The notes below the pieces were generated by a model, which searched no databases, had not been told where the DNA came from, and worked only from the letters and a program-made list of their open reading frames with translations. Source: Margaritifera margaritifera (lineage: Eukaryota > Mollusca > Bivalvia > Unionida > Margaritiferidae). Taken from it: DNA of 64,000 bases. Where the stretch lies: the NCBI GenBank assembly GCA_029931535.1, contig JAQPZY010001695.1, positions 5,025,001 through 5,089,000 of the forward strand. Reading direction: 5' to 3'. Shown here one piece after another: positions 10,930-23,595 of the stretch. Positions within the stretch are counted from its first letter, which is position 1. Each line of letters begins with the position of its first letter. A program made the position numbers and the translations under genes.

Positions 10930-11070
10930 CATTTTGACAAATAGGGATTGACCATCCATTCCAGCTAATCCCTGTCACATGAATAAACCTAAATAATAAA
11001 TACCAATCACGTGATCAGAGGGAGCTCGTCCCAGGTAATCAGCCGTATTGATCGATATTAGGTTGCTCAA
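10930..11070 (+). repeat. Right direct repeat flanking a minisatellite
   Basis: Diverged copy of 9830-9970; both keep taccaatcacgtgatca. From 11071 to 11600 nothing is recognised. Confidence 0.7.
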
Positions 11071-11599
11071 TACTTGTAGGTTAGAAAGATTTTTTTTTAA
11101 CAAGATAAATTTTACTTCAAACAAATTAGAACAAAATTAATACCTTTTTAAATATAAAGTAATTTTTTTATTTACACTTTTTTTCAAAATTTACACGGCG
11201 GTAGTGTGTGTTTTGCACTGTAAATGCGTCAAAATAATATTGTTCATTTTTGTGATTATGTTATTTTCCGTTTCATTTTTCCAGTCGGTATTGACAAGCC
11301 AAATACCGTTATTTCTAACTTCACTTTAAAAAGAAAACGTGTTACTGGTCTATAGCCCCACATGGTCTGTTTGTCGTGCAAACTGCAGTATCATTTAATT
11401 TTACCAATAGTTACGCACGAGACCATGTCACATCAAATCACTTTTAGCATGTGGGGGGGCTGGCTAATTTGATCATTCCGATTCTCTTCATCAGCCCTCA
11501 GTATATCCTGACTTTATTTGGTTTTGATTAGTGACAAGGTTAATTGATTGGAAAGGAAATTACATCAGGATTTTTATAGCGCGTATTCAGCTCTTACAT

Positions 11600-13450
11600 T
11601 TCCAAGATATACAACTTGGCTCTCTGCATTTCTGTACTCTGTTACTCAAGGAAGCTGAGAAACATACGACAAAGTCACACAAACATTGAGGAAGTCCAAT
11701 TGCATCGTCTAGCGCTATTAATAAGGAGCTGTCCAGCTTATACCGCTGTACTTACATACTGTTGGAAAGTATGTACAAGGTTTTACATGACTTTATTTTT
11801 TTTATAGAATGTATTGCCTGCTCGATTGAATGGAATGTAATTCATATAAAGATCATAATCACACATATTGACTCCTTTTATCGGGATTATATTTAGATTG
11901 GATCTCTACCCTTTTACACTCTGTGACGAAGCCAAACTAATATAGATAGAAAACCAGACGCACTGATAATCTAGTCGTGCTTTGGTGTATCGCGCACTGC
12001 TTTCAGCGCATATCCGGATGTATGTTCTTTGTTTCTATCCTGACTTGAAAGAAACAGGAAACATAATCTTTCACAAGTATGTGAGAATTTTATATGTACC
12101 TCTTCCTTTGCATAATCAAAATTTTACTTTTTTGTTGACTCGTCTAATGTTTGCCAGCATCTATCAATATCGAAGCAATTGATATCCTGCTGCTACGCAA
12201 TATATAGAATTTCAGTATTACAAGAAGATGAGCGATTTCGAGATAATTTACATACGTAATAAAAAGATACAGTAATATAAAAAGGTTACATTTGATAGCC
12301 TTAACAAGACAAAATAAAAAAGAACTCCCACTCCTGCATAACTATAAACATAAATTATTAATCCAAATTGATATAGTTTATCAGGAAACCTGGACCACGT
12401 GTCATCACCTTGGGCATAGAAAAATAATGCAACAAATTTAATCTTGGAAAAAACAGATTTTTATTTGTATTTCCGAAACAGAAGCACAAATGTTGAATTC
12501 GGAAACTAAATTAAGTTCATTCAATTTACATTAATGTTCATTTCAAAATACAGTAAACTCCACCTCTAATGAAATCGCTTGTAACGAAAAAATGCTTCCA
12601 CAAAAACAAAAATAAAAAAATAAAAGCGTATTCCGCTGTCCGAGCAATGTCTCTAACTAATTCCCGCATGTAAAGTAAATCACTTTAAGCGATTTAACGA
12701 ATGTTACGAAATGTGTTGTCGAGGTCCCGATGGCATCTAATCTTCGTGTATAACGAAATAACACGTTTCTTATTATAGCTAAGTTCACGCCTATTGCTTT
12801 TCATGAACAATAATTCCCATATTAAACAAAAATCAATGCCAACAGAAACAAAAGAAAATAACTGAGCTGCTAGTATGGTTAATAGAACCTACGACTAGAA
12901 CAAATTAAATTATAATTATATAAAGAATACATTGATTCATTTGAGGTTAGTTGATCATCATAAGCAGTTTCAAATATTATTTATTTTGTTGTTTTGCTCG
13001 ATAAATTGTCACAAAATACAGAAGGACCTAAAACTACTTTTAAAAGAATGCGTAATTCCGATTGTGAGTCATATATTTTGTGATGAAAAATATCGATTTT
13101 ACTTTCCTCCATTTTCGGATAGAACGAATAATGGATTTAATGAAGTGTTTTTGTCAGGTCGCTTGCCTTCGTTTTCAGTAGAGTTCACAGTAATACTAAT
13201 TGCTATAGTCGAGAAGTACGTGATTTCTTTATGTGTCTATAATTAACGGTCATTTCCAATTAATTGACGCATCCCGATATTCAGTGCAACTAATTTACAT
13301 GGATTACAGTTTTCACGTCAAAGCAAATAAAATATTTATAGTACACATTGTGGCTCTAGTTTTGAATCGATGCCTCTCGCTTTGTAATCTTTGATAACGA
13401 ATTCTTACATGACTGTAGTAATTAACATATTGATATGTTGTAAGTATTGT
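11600..13450 (+). repeat. Diverged segmental repeat, copy A
   Basis: Shared landmarks in order with copies B and C: a gctattaataaggagctgtc-type segment (11715), gaatggaatgtaattcat (11827), a ctctacccttttacac..gtgacgaag segment (11900-11930), agaaaaccaga (11948), ttcagcgcatatccg (12002), caacaaatttaatc (12431), a ttaatgttcattt segment (12531), and gcatcccgatattcagtg..aactaattt (13268-13300). Relative to copy B, about 670 bp (near 12,560-13,230) is extra; it starts with a cagtaaactccacctc + taatgaaatcgcttgtaacg motif resembling pogo/Tigger-type transposon ends (weak). No coding exon is shared between the copies. Confidence 0.65.
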
Positions 13451-13475
13451 AATTCCAACAATAATCATGAAAATG

Positions 13476-13509
13476 TGTATGTATGTATGTATGTATGTAT
13501 GTATGTATG

Positions 13510-13590
<81 letters not shown>
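13476..13590. repeat. (TATG)n followed by (TA)n microsatellite
   Basis: About nine TATG units run straight into about 38 TA units. Confidence 0.97.
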
Positions 13591-13592
<2 letters not shown>

Positions 13593-14929
13593 TAATGAGA
13601 TATTGAAATGTATCAGTGGGAGAAAAAGAAACTTTTGGAACTACTTTTCTTTTCCATTTAGGAAACATATCTGCTCTAATGTGTGTTATCCAAATTTATG
13701 AAGGTTTATTTAATTTTTTTTCATTTTTTCTTCTTCTTTCTTTTGCTCTTTCTCTTTCCCTTCCTTCTTCTCTCTCCGCCAGGATGAACAGATCTTAAAA
13801 TATGTCAAGACTGTAGACTCTCTAGTATACATTTTATGTAATCAATGAGAATGTGCCATAAACAAATGTCTAAAAAAGAACTCCAAACAGCAACAATCAT
13901 GAATCGTGTAAATTGTCCGTGACTGAACTTCCATGACCTGTTCTATTCGATATTTACTGTTACCCATTCAGTATCGTATACCTGTTAAACTCTACAACAA
14001 ACGTACATGTTTTAGGGAAAAACTCTTGATTAAATATAATAATAAAATTATTTAACTAGCGATTGTAACTCTCATCACAATCATAATCTTGTTTGAAAAC
14101 GACGGAAAAATCGGGGATAGATGAGCGTTGATTGCTAGCCGAAATTAAGTGACAATCGAAATTTGGGTGCATTTTCTGTTACCGAACAAGACTGCGAACA
14201 TGCCTAGGCCACACAATCCATGTATGAATGCAGAAATGAACAAAATAAAGAATAAAAATCTTTATAGGTAAACTTACAATCATTAAAATCTTTTGTTTAC
14301 ATGTGTTACGCTATGAAGCCTGTCGGATACGACGCCCTGTGATATTTCTACAGTAGACCCACTCCAACAAGGTTCATTGTATCAATCCGCGCAAGAAATG
14401 AGTTATCGGGAAGAAATGTCATTATTTTCGTATGTAAACAGTTCTTATTTTGACAAAATACACAATTTGAAGCAATTTAAGTAATAGCTAAATTTGTAAC
14501 AAGTCGCTGTCCTAAAATTATTGTAAAATTTCTGAACTTCTTTTTATAGATGTAGTAATGCAGCCGTTAATCGCATTGACACAAAATGGAGATTAAAAAA
14601 TTCCATGCAGATCGACGGTTTTTGACTTATAAATACAAAATAAAAGAAAATCGATTTTTTAGTAGATATAAGGAAATATTTCACAAGTGAAGTGGAAACA
14701 TTTTGTGTTGTTACTCGTGGCTTTGCCTCTCGTGACAATATAATGTTTCCATATATGTATATAATTTTACTCGTGAATAAAATATGATTTAAAACAGCTT
14801 GCACTCCACAGCCATAAAACTGTATTCGATTAATGTATGGAAATATGTGGGGGTCAGGGCTGGCGGGGGCAAGTTTGTTTTTTTATAATTTTTTTTATTT
14901 TATTTGGCAACATGTTGCTTGTGTTATTG
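13591..14929. other. No gene recognised
   Basis: AT-rich. A pyrimidine-rich strand stretch lies at 13,708-13,780. Nothing resembles a known exon or mobile element. Confidence 0.55.
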
Positions 14930-15416
14930 ACCCAGCAGGGAATCTGTTCATCCTGAGGTACAATATGCATATTTGCACGAACTGAGGTGCACAAGAACAT
15001 TGTACAGGAAGTCTACACCGTCAAGCGCTATTGATAAGTAATTGTTCAGCTGATACAGGTGTTTTTTATGCTTATGTAAATTCTATACATGTTCTACATT
15101 GCCTCACTTAGTTAGAATGAGTTGGCAGTTCTATTGACTAGAATTGAATCCATATATTGATCATTATCGTCATGCGTATTGACTCTTTCTAAGGTCATTA
15201 TATTTTATCTGCTTCTCTGCTTCTTCACCCACCGACGAAGCAAAGTAAAGAGAGATGGAAAACGAGACGAGCTGATGATATTTTTTGTGCCTTGGTGAAT
15301 GAAACTATTTTCAATGCATACCAAAAATATACGAAGATCACTCTCCATATATGTAGGCGATTTCGATGTAATCTATTTACGCAATACAAGAAATACAGTA
15401 ATATAGTCAAATTCGA

Positions 15417-15462
<46 letters not shown>

Positions 15463-17125
15463 TTATTTTTATTTTTTTGTTTTTTTTTTAATCTGGACCA
15501 GCTCGGGACATTTTTGTCGAATTTCTAGACATTCTGTACAGGATTTCTTTTTCACCCAGCTGTGCTACACTGAACAAGAAACCTGAACCATATGTAAGAG
15601 AAGTACAACAAATTTAATCGAGCAAGAAATTATATTATTGCTTGTACTGTATAGAACAGAACAGAAACAGCAAGTTCAATTCTGAAACATAATTATATTC
15701 ATTGAATGTTCATCAATGTTCATTTGAAAATAATAATAATAATTCTATAATTTAAGAAGAGCAATCGTGCTCTCTTTTGTGTGCCTGACATAATGGCCAC
15801 AAGCGATGAATTTATTTATCCCGATAATCAGTATAACTAATTGCACGGTCTGCGGTTTTAAGTAAAAGCAGATCAAATATTTATAATGGACTCCGAGGTT
15901 TAAGTTTTAAATCAGCGCATCTTGATTACTTGTATTCTACATCGAACTCTTCAATAACCGTAGTAAACAACTAGCCATACTTGTATTCTACATTGAACTC
16001 TTCAATAACCGTAGTAGCAACTAGCCATACTTGTATTCTACATTGAACTCTTCAATAACCGTAGTAAACAACTAGCCATACTTGTATTCTACATTGAACT
16101 CTTCAATAACCGTAGTAAACAACTAGCCATACTTGTATTCTACATTGAACTCTTCAATAACCGTTGTAAACAACTAGCCATACTTGTATTCTACATTGAA
16201 CTCTTCAATAACCGTAGTAAACAACTAGCCATACTTGTATTCTACATCGAACTCTTCAATAACCGTAGTAAACAACTAGCCATACTTGTATTCTACATTG
16301 AACTCTTCAATAACCGTTTTAAACAACTAGCCATACTTGTATTCTACATCGAACTCTTCAATAACCGTTGTAAACAACTAGCCATACTTGTATTCTACAT
16401 CGAACTCTTCAATAACTGTATTTAACAACTAGCCATACTTGTATTCCACATCGAACTCTTCTAAAACTGTATTAAACAACTAGCCATACTTGGATTCTAC
16501 ATCGAACTCTTCTATAACTGTATTAAACAACTAGCCATACTTGTATTTTACATCGAACTCTTCAATAACCGTAGTAAACAACTAGCCATACTTGTATTCT
16601 ACATCCAACTCTTCAATAGCCGAAGTAAACAACTAGCCATACTTGTATTCTACATCCAACTCTTCAATAGCCGAAGTAAACAACTAGCCATACTTGTATT
16701 CTACATTGAACTCTTCAATAGCCATTGTAAACAACTAGCCACACTTGTATTCTACATCCAACTCTTCAATAACCGTAGTAAACAACTAGCCATACTTGTA
16801 TTATACATCCAACTCTTCAATAGCCGAAGTAAACATATTTGTATTCTATATTGAACTCTTCAATAACCGTAGTAAACAACTAGCCATACTTGTATTCTAC
16901 ATCGAACTCTTCAATAGCCATTGTAAACAACTAGCCACACTTGTAAACAACTAGCCATACATAAGATTGCTCTTGTAAGATGTAACATAAGAATTATAAC
17001 AAAAAAATTAGGTTTCAAAAGCGTTAAAATAATCAGAATAAAACTGAGTCTTTGTAAATTCTGTCATAATATGAATACCCATGAAACTGAGAATGACTGT
17101 ATTTTTCTATTTGGGTACAGAATAT
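14930..17125 (+). repeat. Diverged segmental repeat, copy B (contains a 51-bp array)
   Basis: Shares with copy A a gcgctattgataagtaattg segment (15025), tctctgcttcttcaccc..cgacgaag (15211-15240), ttttcaatgcata (15307), caacaaatttaatcgagc (15607), and tgttcatcaatgttcattt. Shares with copy C the tail gtcataatatgaata.ccatgaaa (17064-17085 against 18985-19022). The 51-bp segment amplified at 15,928-16,962 is single-copy at the equivalent place in A and C. A (TTA)n run lies at 15,419-15,464. Confidence 0.65.
15928..16962. repeat. 51-bp minisatellite, about 20 copies
   Basis: The unit acttgtattctacattgaac + tcttcaataaccgtagtaaa + caactagccat recurs at 51-bp spacing, with substitutions in later copies (ccgtagt / ctgtatt / gccgaagt) and a few shortened units near 16,835 and 16,935. 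The left edge runs smoothly into single-copy sequence of segmental copy B. Confidence 0.95.
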
Positions 17126-17439
17126 ATATTGATATAACTAAAAATTTGTACGAAAATAAATTTATAAGTCACGCTTTTCTTACAAGAAATTTACTGGTAT
17201 TTAGTGTTATCCATTCTCTGTAAAGTCATTTAGTGCGTATGCGGTCACAAGATTAGGCGACGGACCGAATGATGGACAGACGGAAGGACGGACGAATGGG
17301 TGGTAGGAGTGACAGAGGAAAGGACAGACCCGAGGACTCCTATACATCTACGCCTCACAGAGTCAGAAAATATCAAATAAATAAATGGAATATCATTTTA
17401 AGCAGTAAACCCTTAAATACTGATGCAATTTAATCGATG

Positions 17440-19035
17440 GACCAAAATATATTTGTGTGTTAAATGTCGCTACTTATTGATCCAGTGGTATATGTTACTG
17501 CTGAGGTGTGATCTGCCTGTTATTACCAGTGTACTATTTGCAATGCACAGTGACGTGTCAAGAACATTACTTAAGACGCTTGCTCCGTAAAGCACATTTA
17601 ATAAGTAGCTGTCCAGTTGAAAAAAAGTATTGTATATGCAAGTGGAGAGTTTATACAAGGCTTTACGTAACTTAATTCTCTCTCTCTCTCTCTGTCTGTC
17701 TGTCTCTGTCTGTCTCTCTCTCTCATACCTTTTTTCCCTGAATCATGTATGCTTGCATATAATTGTATGAAATCATATTAATTTAGTGCCGCTATCAATG
17801 TAAAGTTGTTATCGATTGGGGAAGAGCTTATTCTAAGTTGTGAGGACATGTAGCCCGACTCCATTTGTTAACATTTATGGCAATAAAATATCTTAAAACA
17901 ATGAGTTGGAAGCTCCATTGAATGGAATGGAATTCATTTAAGGATCATCATCATACATATTGATTCCTTCTATCCCACTTATATTTGGATTGGTCCTCTA
18001 CCCTTAATTACTCGGTGACGAAAAGAGATGAACTGAAACAGAAAACCAGTCGAACTGATGACTGTCGCGCCTGGTCCATCGCTAACTGTTTTCAATGCAT
18101 ATCCGCATATATGGACTTTGTTATATCAACCCTGACGTGAAATTAATTCAAATCTAGCATGCAATCTTAATCTTTCAACAGCGATTTTTAAAATATACCT
18201 TTTCGTTTGCATAATCAATTTAACAAAAAAAAAATAACACGGTTTACGATTTTTGCCAGCACGCAACCGAGCAAGGAATGATCTGCCGCTAAGCAAGATA
18301 GCGAATCATTGAGTTACGTGTCTGCGATTTCAAGGTAATCTATTTAGACAATAAAAATAATGTAAAATTCAATAGTTTCTACAATGAGATCGGCCCAGGA
18401 AAGTTTTATTGAATTTCGTACATAAATTCTGAACAGTACTTTTTAATTAAAAAATTCCAACTATTTCTCATTGAACAAGAAAAAGTACGATATGTCATCA
18501 CCCTTAGCAGAGAAAAATCAACAAATTTAATCGTGCAATATAATTGAGGAGGTTTGTTTTGTATTTATAAAATAGAAGCATGAAGTTAATTTCATCAAGC
18601 TTAATTAAATTAATTCAATTTATACCTGTGTACATTTAAAAATAATAAAACATATCATGGACGAAAAGCAATACTTGTCAGAAATTAACGGGAGCAGGAA
18701 ATGAATGAATGCATCCTGACATTCAGTTCATGTCAAAACCAATGAAATAATTGTAACAGACACAGGTCTTTACGTTTTGAATTTATACATCTTGCTTGCT
18801 GGTAGTCTACATTGAACTATTAAGGAACCGCAATAATCAACTTTCCACACTTCAGAATACTCTTCTGGGATCCTACATGATAATGAGGTTCTGCATGCGT
18901 TTAGGTAACAAAATAATAATGATAATGAGGTTCTGCAGGCGTGTAGGTAACAAAAGTGTCAAATTAATCAGAGGAGAATTGAGAATTTATTTATTTTGTC
19001 CTAATATGAATATTTATGAAATTTAGGATAAGTAT
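17440..19035 (+). repeat. Diverged segmental repeat, copy C
   Basis: Shares with copies A and B: aataagtagctgtccag (17600), gaatggaatggaattcattt (17925), cctctacccttaattactcggtgacgaa (17996-18022), agaaaaccagt, ttttcaatgcatatccgcat (18089), caacaaatttaatcgtgc (18520), and gcatcctgacattcagt (18711). The segment equivalent to the 51-bp satellite unit is present once (about 18,790-18,850). A 42-bp tandem duplication sits at 18,879-18,964. A CT/GT-rich microsatellite is at 17,677-17,724. No protein-coding signal. Confidence 0.65.
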
Positions 19036-19164
19036 CTTTTCCTAATCACTATTACGTTGCATCCGTTTTGGGGGATGTGCGCTTGTTAGAGAGGGTATGG
19101 TGTGTGCAGGCAATGAGATGATTAGGGAATGAATAATAACTATAACCGGAATGATAATATTCTT

Positions 19165-19169
19165 TCTCC

Positions 19170-19207
<38 letters not shown>

Positions 19208-19212
19208 GTCTA

Positions 19213-19285
<73 letters not shown>
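19165..19285. repeat. (CTAT)n followed by (TA)n microsatellite
   Basis: About eleven CTAT units with one CTGT variant, then about 34 TA units. Confidence 0.97.
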
Positions 19286-19286
<1 letters not shown>

Positions 19287-19321
19287 AGAGGGAGAGAAAG
19301 CGAGTTTTGTATTGTTTTGTT

Positions 19322-19445
19322 TTTGTTGGTTTTAATGGCACTTTTAGCACATTATTGACTATATCATGCCAAGGAAATGGAAGCTAAGTGTCTTTCCCAA
19401 AGACACACCGTAGCAGCCAACCGCGGCAACCCTTAGATTAATTTT
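19322..19445 (-). repeat. 5'-truncated SINE body, same family as 38,325-38,513
   Basis: Shares ttttaatggcac, then attattgactatatcatgcc, then gaggaaatg-type and ctttcccaaagacacaccg with the intact copy near 38.3 kb. The tRNA-like head is missing. Confidence 0.7.
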
Positions 19446-19879
19446 CCCGTTAAAGGTCTTTCCGTACGAATCAATACATTTAGATTTAATAATGAGTTTA
19501 TTTTAGTCAAACTTGTTTACACAAACCAAAAAAAAAAAGACGCGAAATAAATAAATAAATAAAACAAAAATCTTAGCATGATCTTGTCTGGTCATCATTT
19601 AACGTATTTTCTTTATGAAAAAAAAATAAAGTGACATTTAAAATTAGATACACTTGTCGTATAAGGACAATACCGTGGGCTCGTGGAAAATATTGAAGGA
19701 AAACCTCTTTATAACATCTCTGTGGACAGTAAAAAAATTTACATTATTTGCAATTAGTCTTTGTTTGTGTTTTTCTTATCAAACACAAAATTATACAGAC
19801 ATGATAGATCGACAGTTATCTGTGCAAATATACATTACTGTGGGAGGCATATGGTAATAAAAAAGTAGATATTTTACTC

Positions 19880-20160
19880 TCAGTTAGGACCCAGCTAAAT
19901 TTATAAGAAGAGAAACCATATGAAGATTATTATAGCACGTATTGACTGCTTCTATCATGATTACATTTAGTCTGGTTCTCTGCCCTTCTTCACTTATTGA
20001 GTCGATGCGCTGAGATACAGAAAACCAGACCAGTGATAATATCGCGTTTTGTTTGAATCACGCATTGTTGTCAATGTACGTTAAATGTGAACAACTTTGT
20101 TAGAATTGAATCTGACGTAAAGTTGATTAAAAAAAAGTTCTTTGGATAATGTGTCTTATT
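19880..20160 (+). repeat. Segmental repeat, partial copy D
   Basis: Keeps the central part only: catatgaagattattatagcac..tattgact, tctggttctctgcccttcttcac (19,973), agaaaaccagac and ttgtcaatgtacg. Weaker resemblance continues at about 25,060-25,350 and 27,780-27,900, which I do not annotate as firm copies. Confidence 0.5.
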
Positions 20161-20654
20161 GAAAGCGTCAGTGACTATTGGTCATATGTTTCATTTCGTA
20201 ATTACAATTGTCTTCTGTCATATCAGCAAAGATCTACAAATGCAGAATATATAAAACAAATTGAATGGAGTGACATCCTAATATTACAAGCACGAGATTG
20301 GCGGCAGCTCTTGCTTAAGAAGGCCACGTTGCGCTTACAGCTGCGATAACTGCTTCTGGTTTGCGACGTCAAAACTCGTTACACTGATGTATCACGATTT
20401 TTTTATATCCCAAATGTCTACCTTTCTCAGGGCATTGATTATAACCTCGCTCATCAAAGATCCTGCCTGTCCAGATCCACAAACGTGTGTATGGTGTATG
20501 CGTGCGTTTGCAATAACATGCAAATTTCCCTTACATCGTTCAAGATAGAGTCTTAAAACTTTAGGATATGATTGGGACTGTTATGTACACTGGTTTAAGA
20601 ATTCGAGTTATCATCTTCGGGTGGAGCCTGGAGAGGAGATAGAATAGAAACTAA

Positions 20655-20658
<4 letters not shown>

Positions 20659-20723
<65 letters not shown>
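20659..20723. repeat. (TA)n microsatellite
   Basis: About 32 TA units. The flanking 20,161-21,349 holds no gene that I recognise. Confidence 0.97.
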
Positions 20724-20725
<2 letters not shown>

Positions 20726-21349
20726 GACTTATAACCAAACATATGGTTCCACTACGCTTCCAGTTGCCTAAGTTTTACTTCTACACACGTTTTCAGACAA
20801 CATATTCTGTCCAGAAGGATGAACTTTCCTAAATCTTGCCCTACCCAGTACCACAAATCTCAGGGTGCAATTCAGTCATATAAAATTAAATACAAGGAAA
20901 GTACAGTAAAGCTGACGATTTCATTTAAAGCAGTCTGAATCAGATAGTGTGCAGTAATACTAAGGGTAATAAAGCAGAGGGGCTAGGGTGCAATTATGCA
21001 AGGGAAACATGACTTTTGTGGGAAGATTATACTTGTGAACTTGTATAAACTCTACTGCTTGCTGTTCCACAGATCATGAGTATGTACGTTAAAACAGTCC
21101 ATGTCCGCATTTTCGATTTGCGTCCGCATATTAGAACCGACATTAACAACAGCTCTTAATCGTTGAAAAGCCTGCTCTAAACCCGAACAAATTATGTTTA
21201 GGGGTCTTTAAAGTCATGTTCATCAGCTCTTCATTCAGGAGACATAAACAGTCAACTAAAAGCGAGCCGGACGTGAAGGCAAATATTACGTCATAACGTC
21301 ACACCAGATAAAAGCGTCACAATAAGACATTACAAATTTAAAACAATGG

Positions 21350-21815
21350 CGTTATATCGTGCACATGCGACAGTTACATGTACGAGCGCAAATACGTACA
21401 CGATGGTACAGAAGCACTTGGAATCAGCGCATTATTCCAGGCAAGGGTGAAATTAACTTTGATGTTCTTCACTGGAACAATGACTTTTTAATTCAACTCG
21501 CACAATTCATGAGTTTTTAGAAATTGATAACATCTTTTATAATGTCTCTCGTCTACTGAACCACAATACACAACAGGGTGGAATACTAAACATGTGTATG
21601 ATTACGGCATTTGTCGACGGAGATGAAAACACCATCATATACGTACAAGAGACTCTTCCTTTATAAAACAACCTGACAATCATACGCTACGAGCACTATA
21701 TAAATGTTTTTCTGGAACTTCACAGATGACAGGTTCTTGAAAAATGGACATGGTTTTGCTTCAGCTAAGGCAGTTACTTGTTCTTTAGAGATTTGCGACC
21801 TCATTTATGCAAGGA
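21350..21815 (+). repeat. ~460-bp duplicated block, copy 1
   Basis: Nearly collinear with 22,551-23,010. Shared landmarks are cgttatatcgtgcacat, gttacatgtacgagcgcaaa, cgcattattcca, ttcaactcgcacaattcatg, gtctctcgtctactgaacca, ttcttgaaaaatggacat, and acttgttctttagagat. Identity by eye is near 85-90%. No frame stays open across both copies. Confidence 0.85.
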
Positions 21816-21834
21816 CTGGTATAACAACCTTTTT

Positions 21835-22015
21835 TTTTTATACAACTCCCAACATTCATGAGTGTTTGGAAAATGTAAACATCTTCCAAAATGACTCCTG
21901 TTCACTCAATTAGAATATACAACAGATTGGAATATTTATCATGTTATGATTATACAATTTGTCATCGAGAAAGAGAACACCCCCTATTCACTTTAGAAAA
22001 GACTCTTCCTATGTG
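21835..22015 (+). repeat. Older third copy of part of the duplicated block
   Basis: Matches the middle of 21,350-21,815 at lower identity: attcatgagtgtttggaaaatg..aacatctt, tagaatatacaacag, ggaatatttatcatg, gactcttccta. This implies successive rounds of duplication. Confidence 0.6.
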
Positions 22016-22550
22016 ATGAGCCTGAGTTAATGGGAAGAGAGACACAGCAGTCACTTCTCCTGCTGCGGAGGTGGCTTTGTCGGCAACAGTTTGTTAAGGT
22101 GTTGGTTAAGTTCAATGATATATCGATCTTAAAGCCATTGATAGGTTCTCGTCATTCTTCGCGTACATTATTATACAGATAACACAATAAATTTTGCCCA
22201 TATTAACCTGGTGTTATAGTCGCGTTCTTCGAATCTTCCCACAAAAGTTTTAGTTAAAGTTATTATTTTTTTATTTGCATATATTTCCCAAACCCCTTGA
22301 TGGATGTTCTTCATACCTTTACATTAAATTCACTTCCTTGCTGCACAATCGGGTCAACAGTAGCAAAAATATAAGATACATTTTTAAAATATCAACAAAA
22401 GTTGTTTAGATTCCTTTTTTTTAAAATAATTTTCTGGAATGATTTGGAAACATTGTTGATCATAATTGTGTGTGTTGTTTATATGTCCAGATCGTTTTCC
22501 AAAACATTGTTCGTTATCTATACAATACACTTTTCATTGTATGTAGAAAA

Positions 22551-23010
22551 TGCCGTTATATCGTGCACATACAACAGTTACATGTACGAGCGCAAATACG
22601 TACACGATGATATAGAAGAATCTGGACTCAGCGCATTATTCCACGCAGGGGTGAAAGTTTCTTAATTTTTAACTGGAACAATTACTTCTTATTCAACTCG
22701 CACAATTCATGAGTTTTTAGAAAATGATAACATCTTTTCTAATGTCTCTCGTCTACTGAACCACAATACACAACAGTGTTGACTACTAAGAATGTGTATG
22801 ATTAGAGCATTTTTCGTCGAAGATAAAGCACCCTCATATATGTACAATAGATTCTTCCTTTACAAACAACCTAATATCATACGGTACGAGCAATATATAT
22901 ACATGTTTTTCTGAAACCTCACATATGACAGATTCTTGAAAAATGGACATAGTTTTGCTTCAGCCAAGAAAGTTACTTGTTCTTTAGAGAGATACGACTT
23001 AATTTTTGCA
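22551..23010 (+). repeat. ~460-bp duplicated block, copy 2
   Basis: Direct duplicate of 21,350-21,815 at a spacing of about 1.2 kb. Confidence 0.85.
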
Positions 23011-23069
23011 AGAAGTATAAGATTATAACTGATATAGACAAGAAACCTCGTTACTGGTAACACGTCATT

Positions 23070-23595
23070 TTACCCGTTCTGACCGAGCTATACGCGTGAT
23101 TGAAATAAAATCCCCCGTGAATCTGTGTTAAAGTGGTTTCTGACCTAGTTTTATGCACGAGCTACATAAAATGACACTCGTGGTGGAGTCTTGAGTGATT
23201 TCTGACCGACTGTTATGCATGAGCTAGCTATGAAAAATCACCGTTGACATGATGTTTAGCAATTTTTGGCCCTAGTTCTGCGCAAGAGTGACATAAAAAC
23301 CATCGATGACATGTTCTTGAGTAATGTATGACCTAATTTTATGCATGAGCTACATCAGAAAGGCAGTATGATGCCGTGTGGAGTAATTTCTGACCTAGTT
23401 TTATATATGAGCTGCAATAAAAATCTCAGGTGACACGCTGCTAGGTAATTTCCGACCTAGTTTTGTGAATGAAGAGTGTTGGACTGTGCTTGAGTATGTG
23501 GTCTGAACTTTTTTATGCACGAGAAGGTACATGTTTTAAACGAAAATCATATTGAAGCAGTGCTGAGGAATTTCTGACCGAATTATATTTATTTT
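23070..23595. repeat. Degenerate ~60-bp tandem repeat, about 8 copies
   Basis: Recurring core tttctgacctagttttatgc + a.gagct, then variable sequence, recurs at roughly 55-65-bp spacing. Copies differ widely, so this is an old array compared with those at 8.5 or 16 kb. Confidence 0.75.

Noticed and set aside
12932..13246. 104-codon + strand frame
   Set aside because: It lies in sequence inserted into segmental copy A and absent from copies B and C, and no family is recognised.
15928..16962. Regularly spaced repeats that could suggest a CRISPR array
   Set aside because: Units are contiguous with no unique spacers, and the DNA is eukaryotic. The same applies to all the other arrays.
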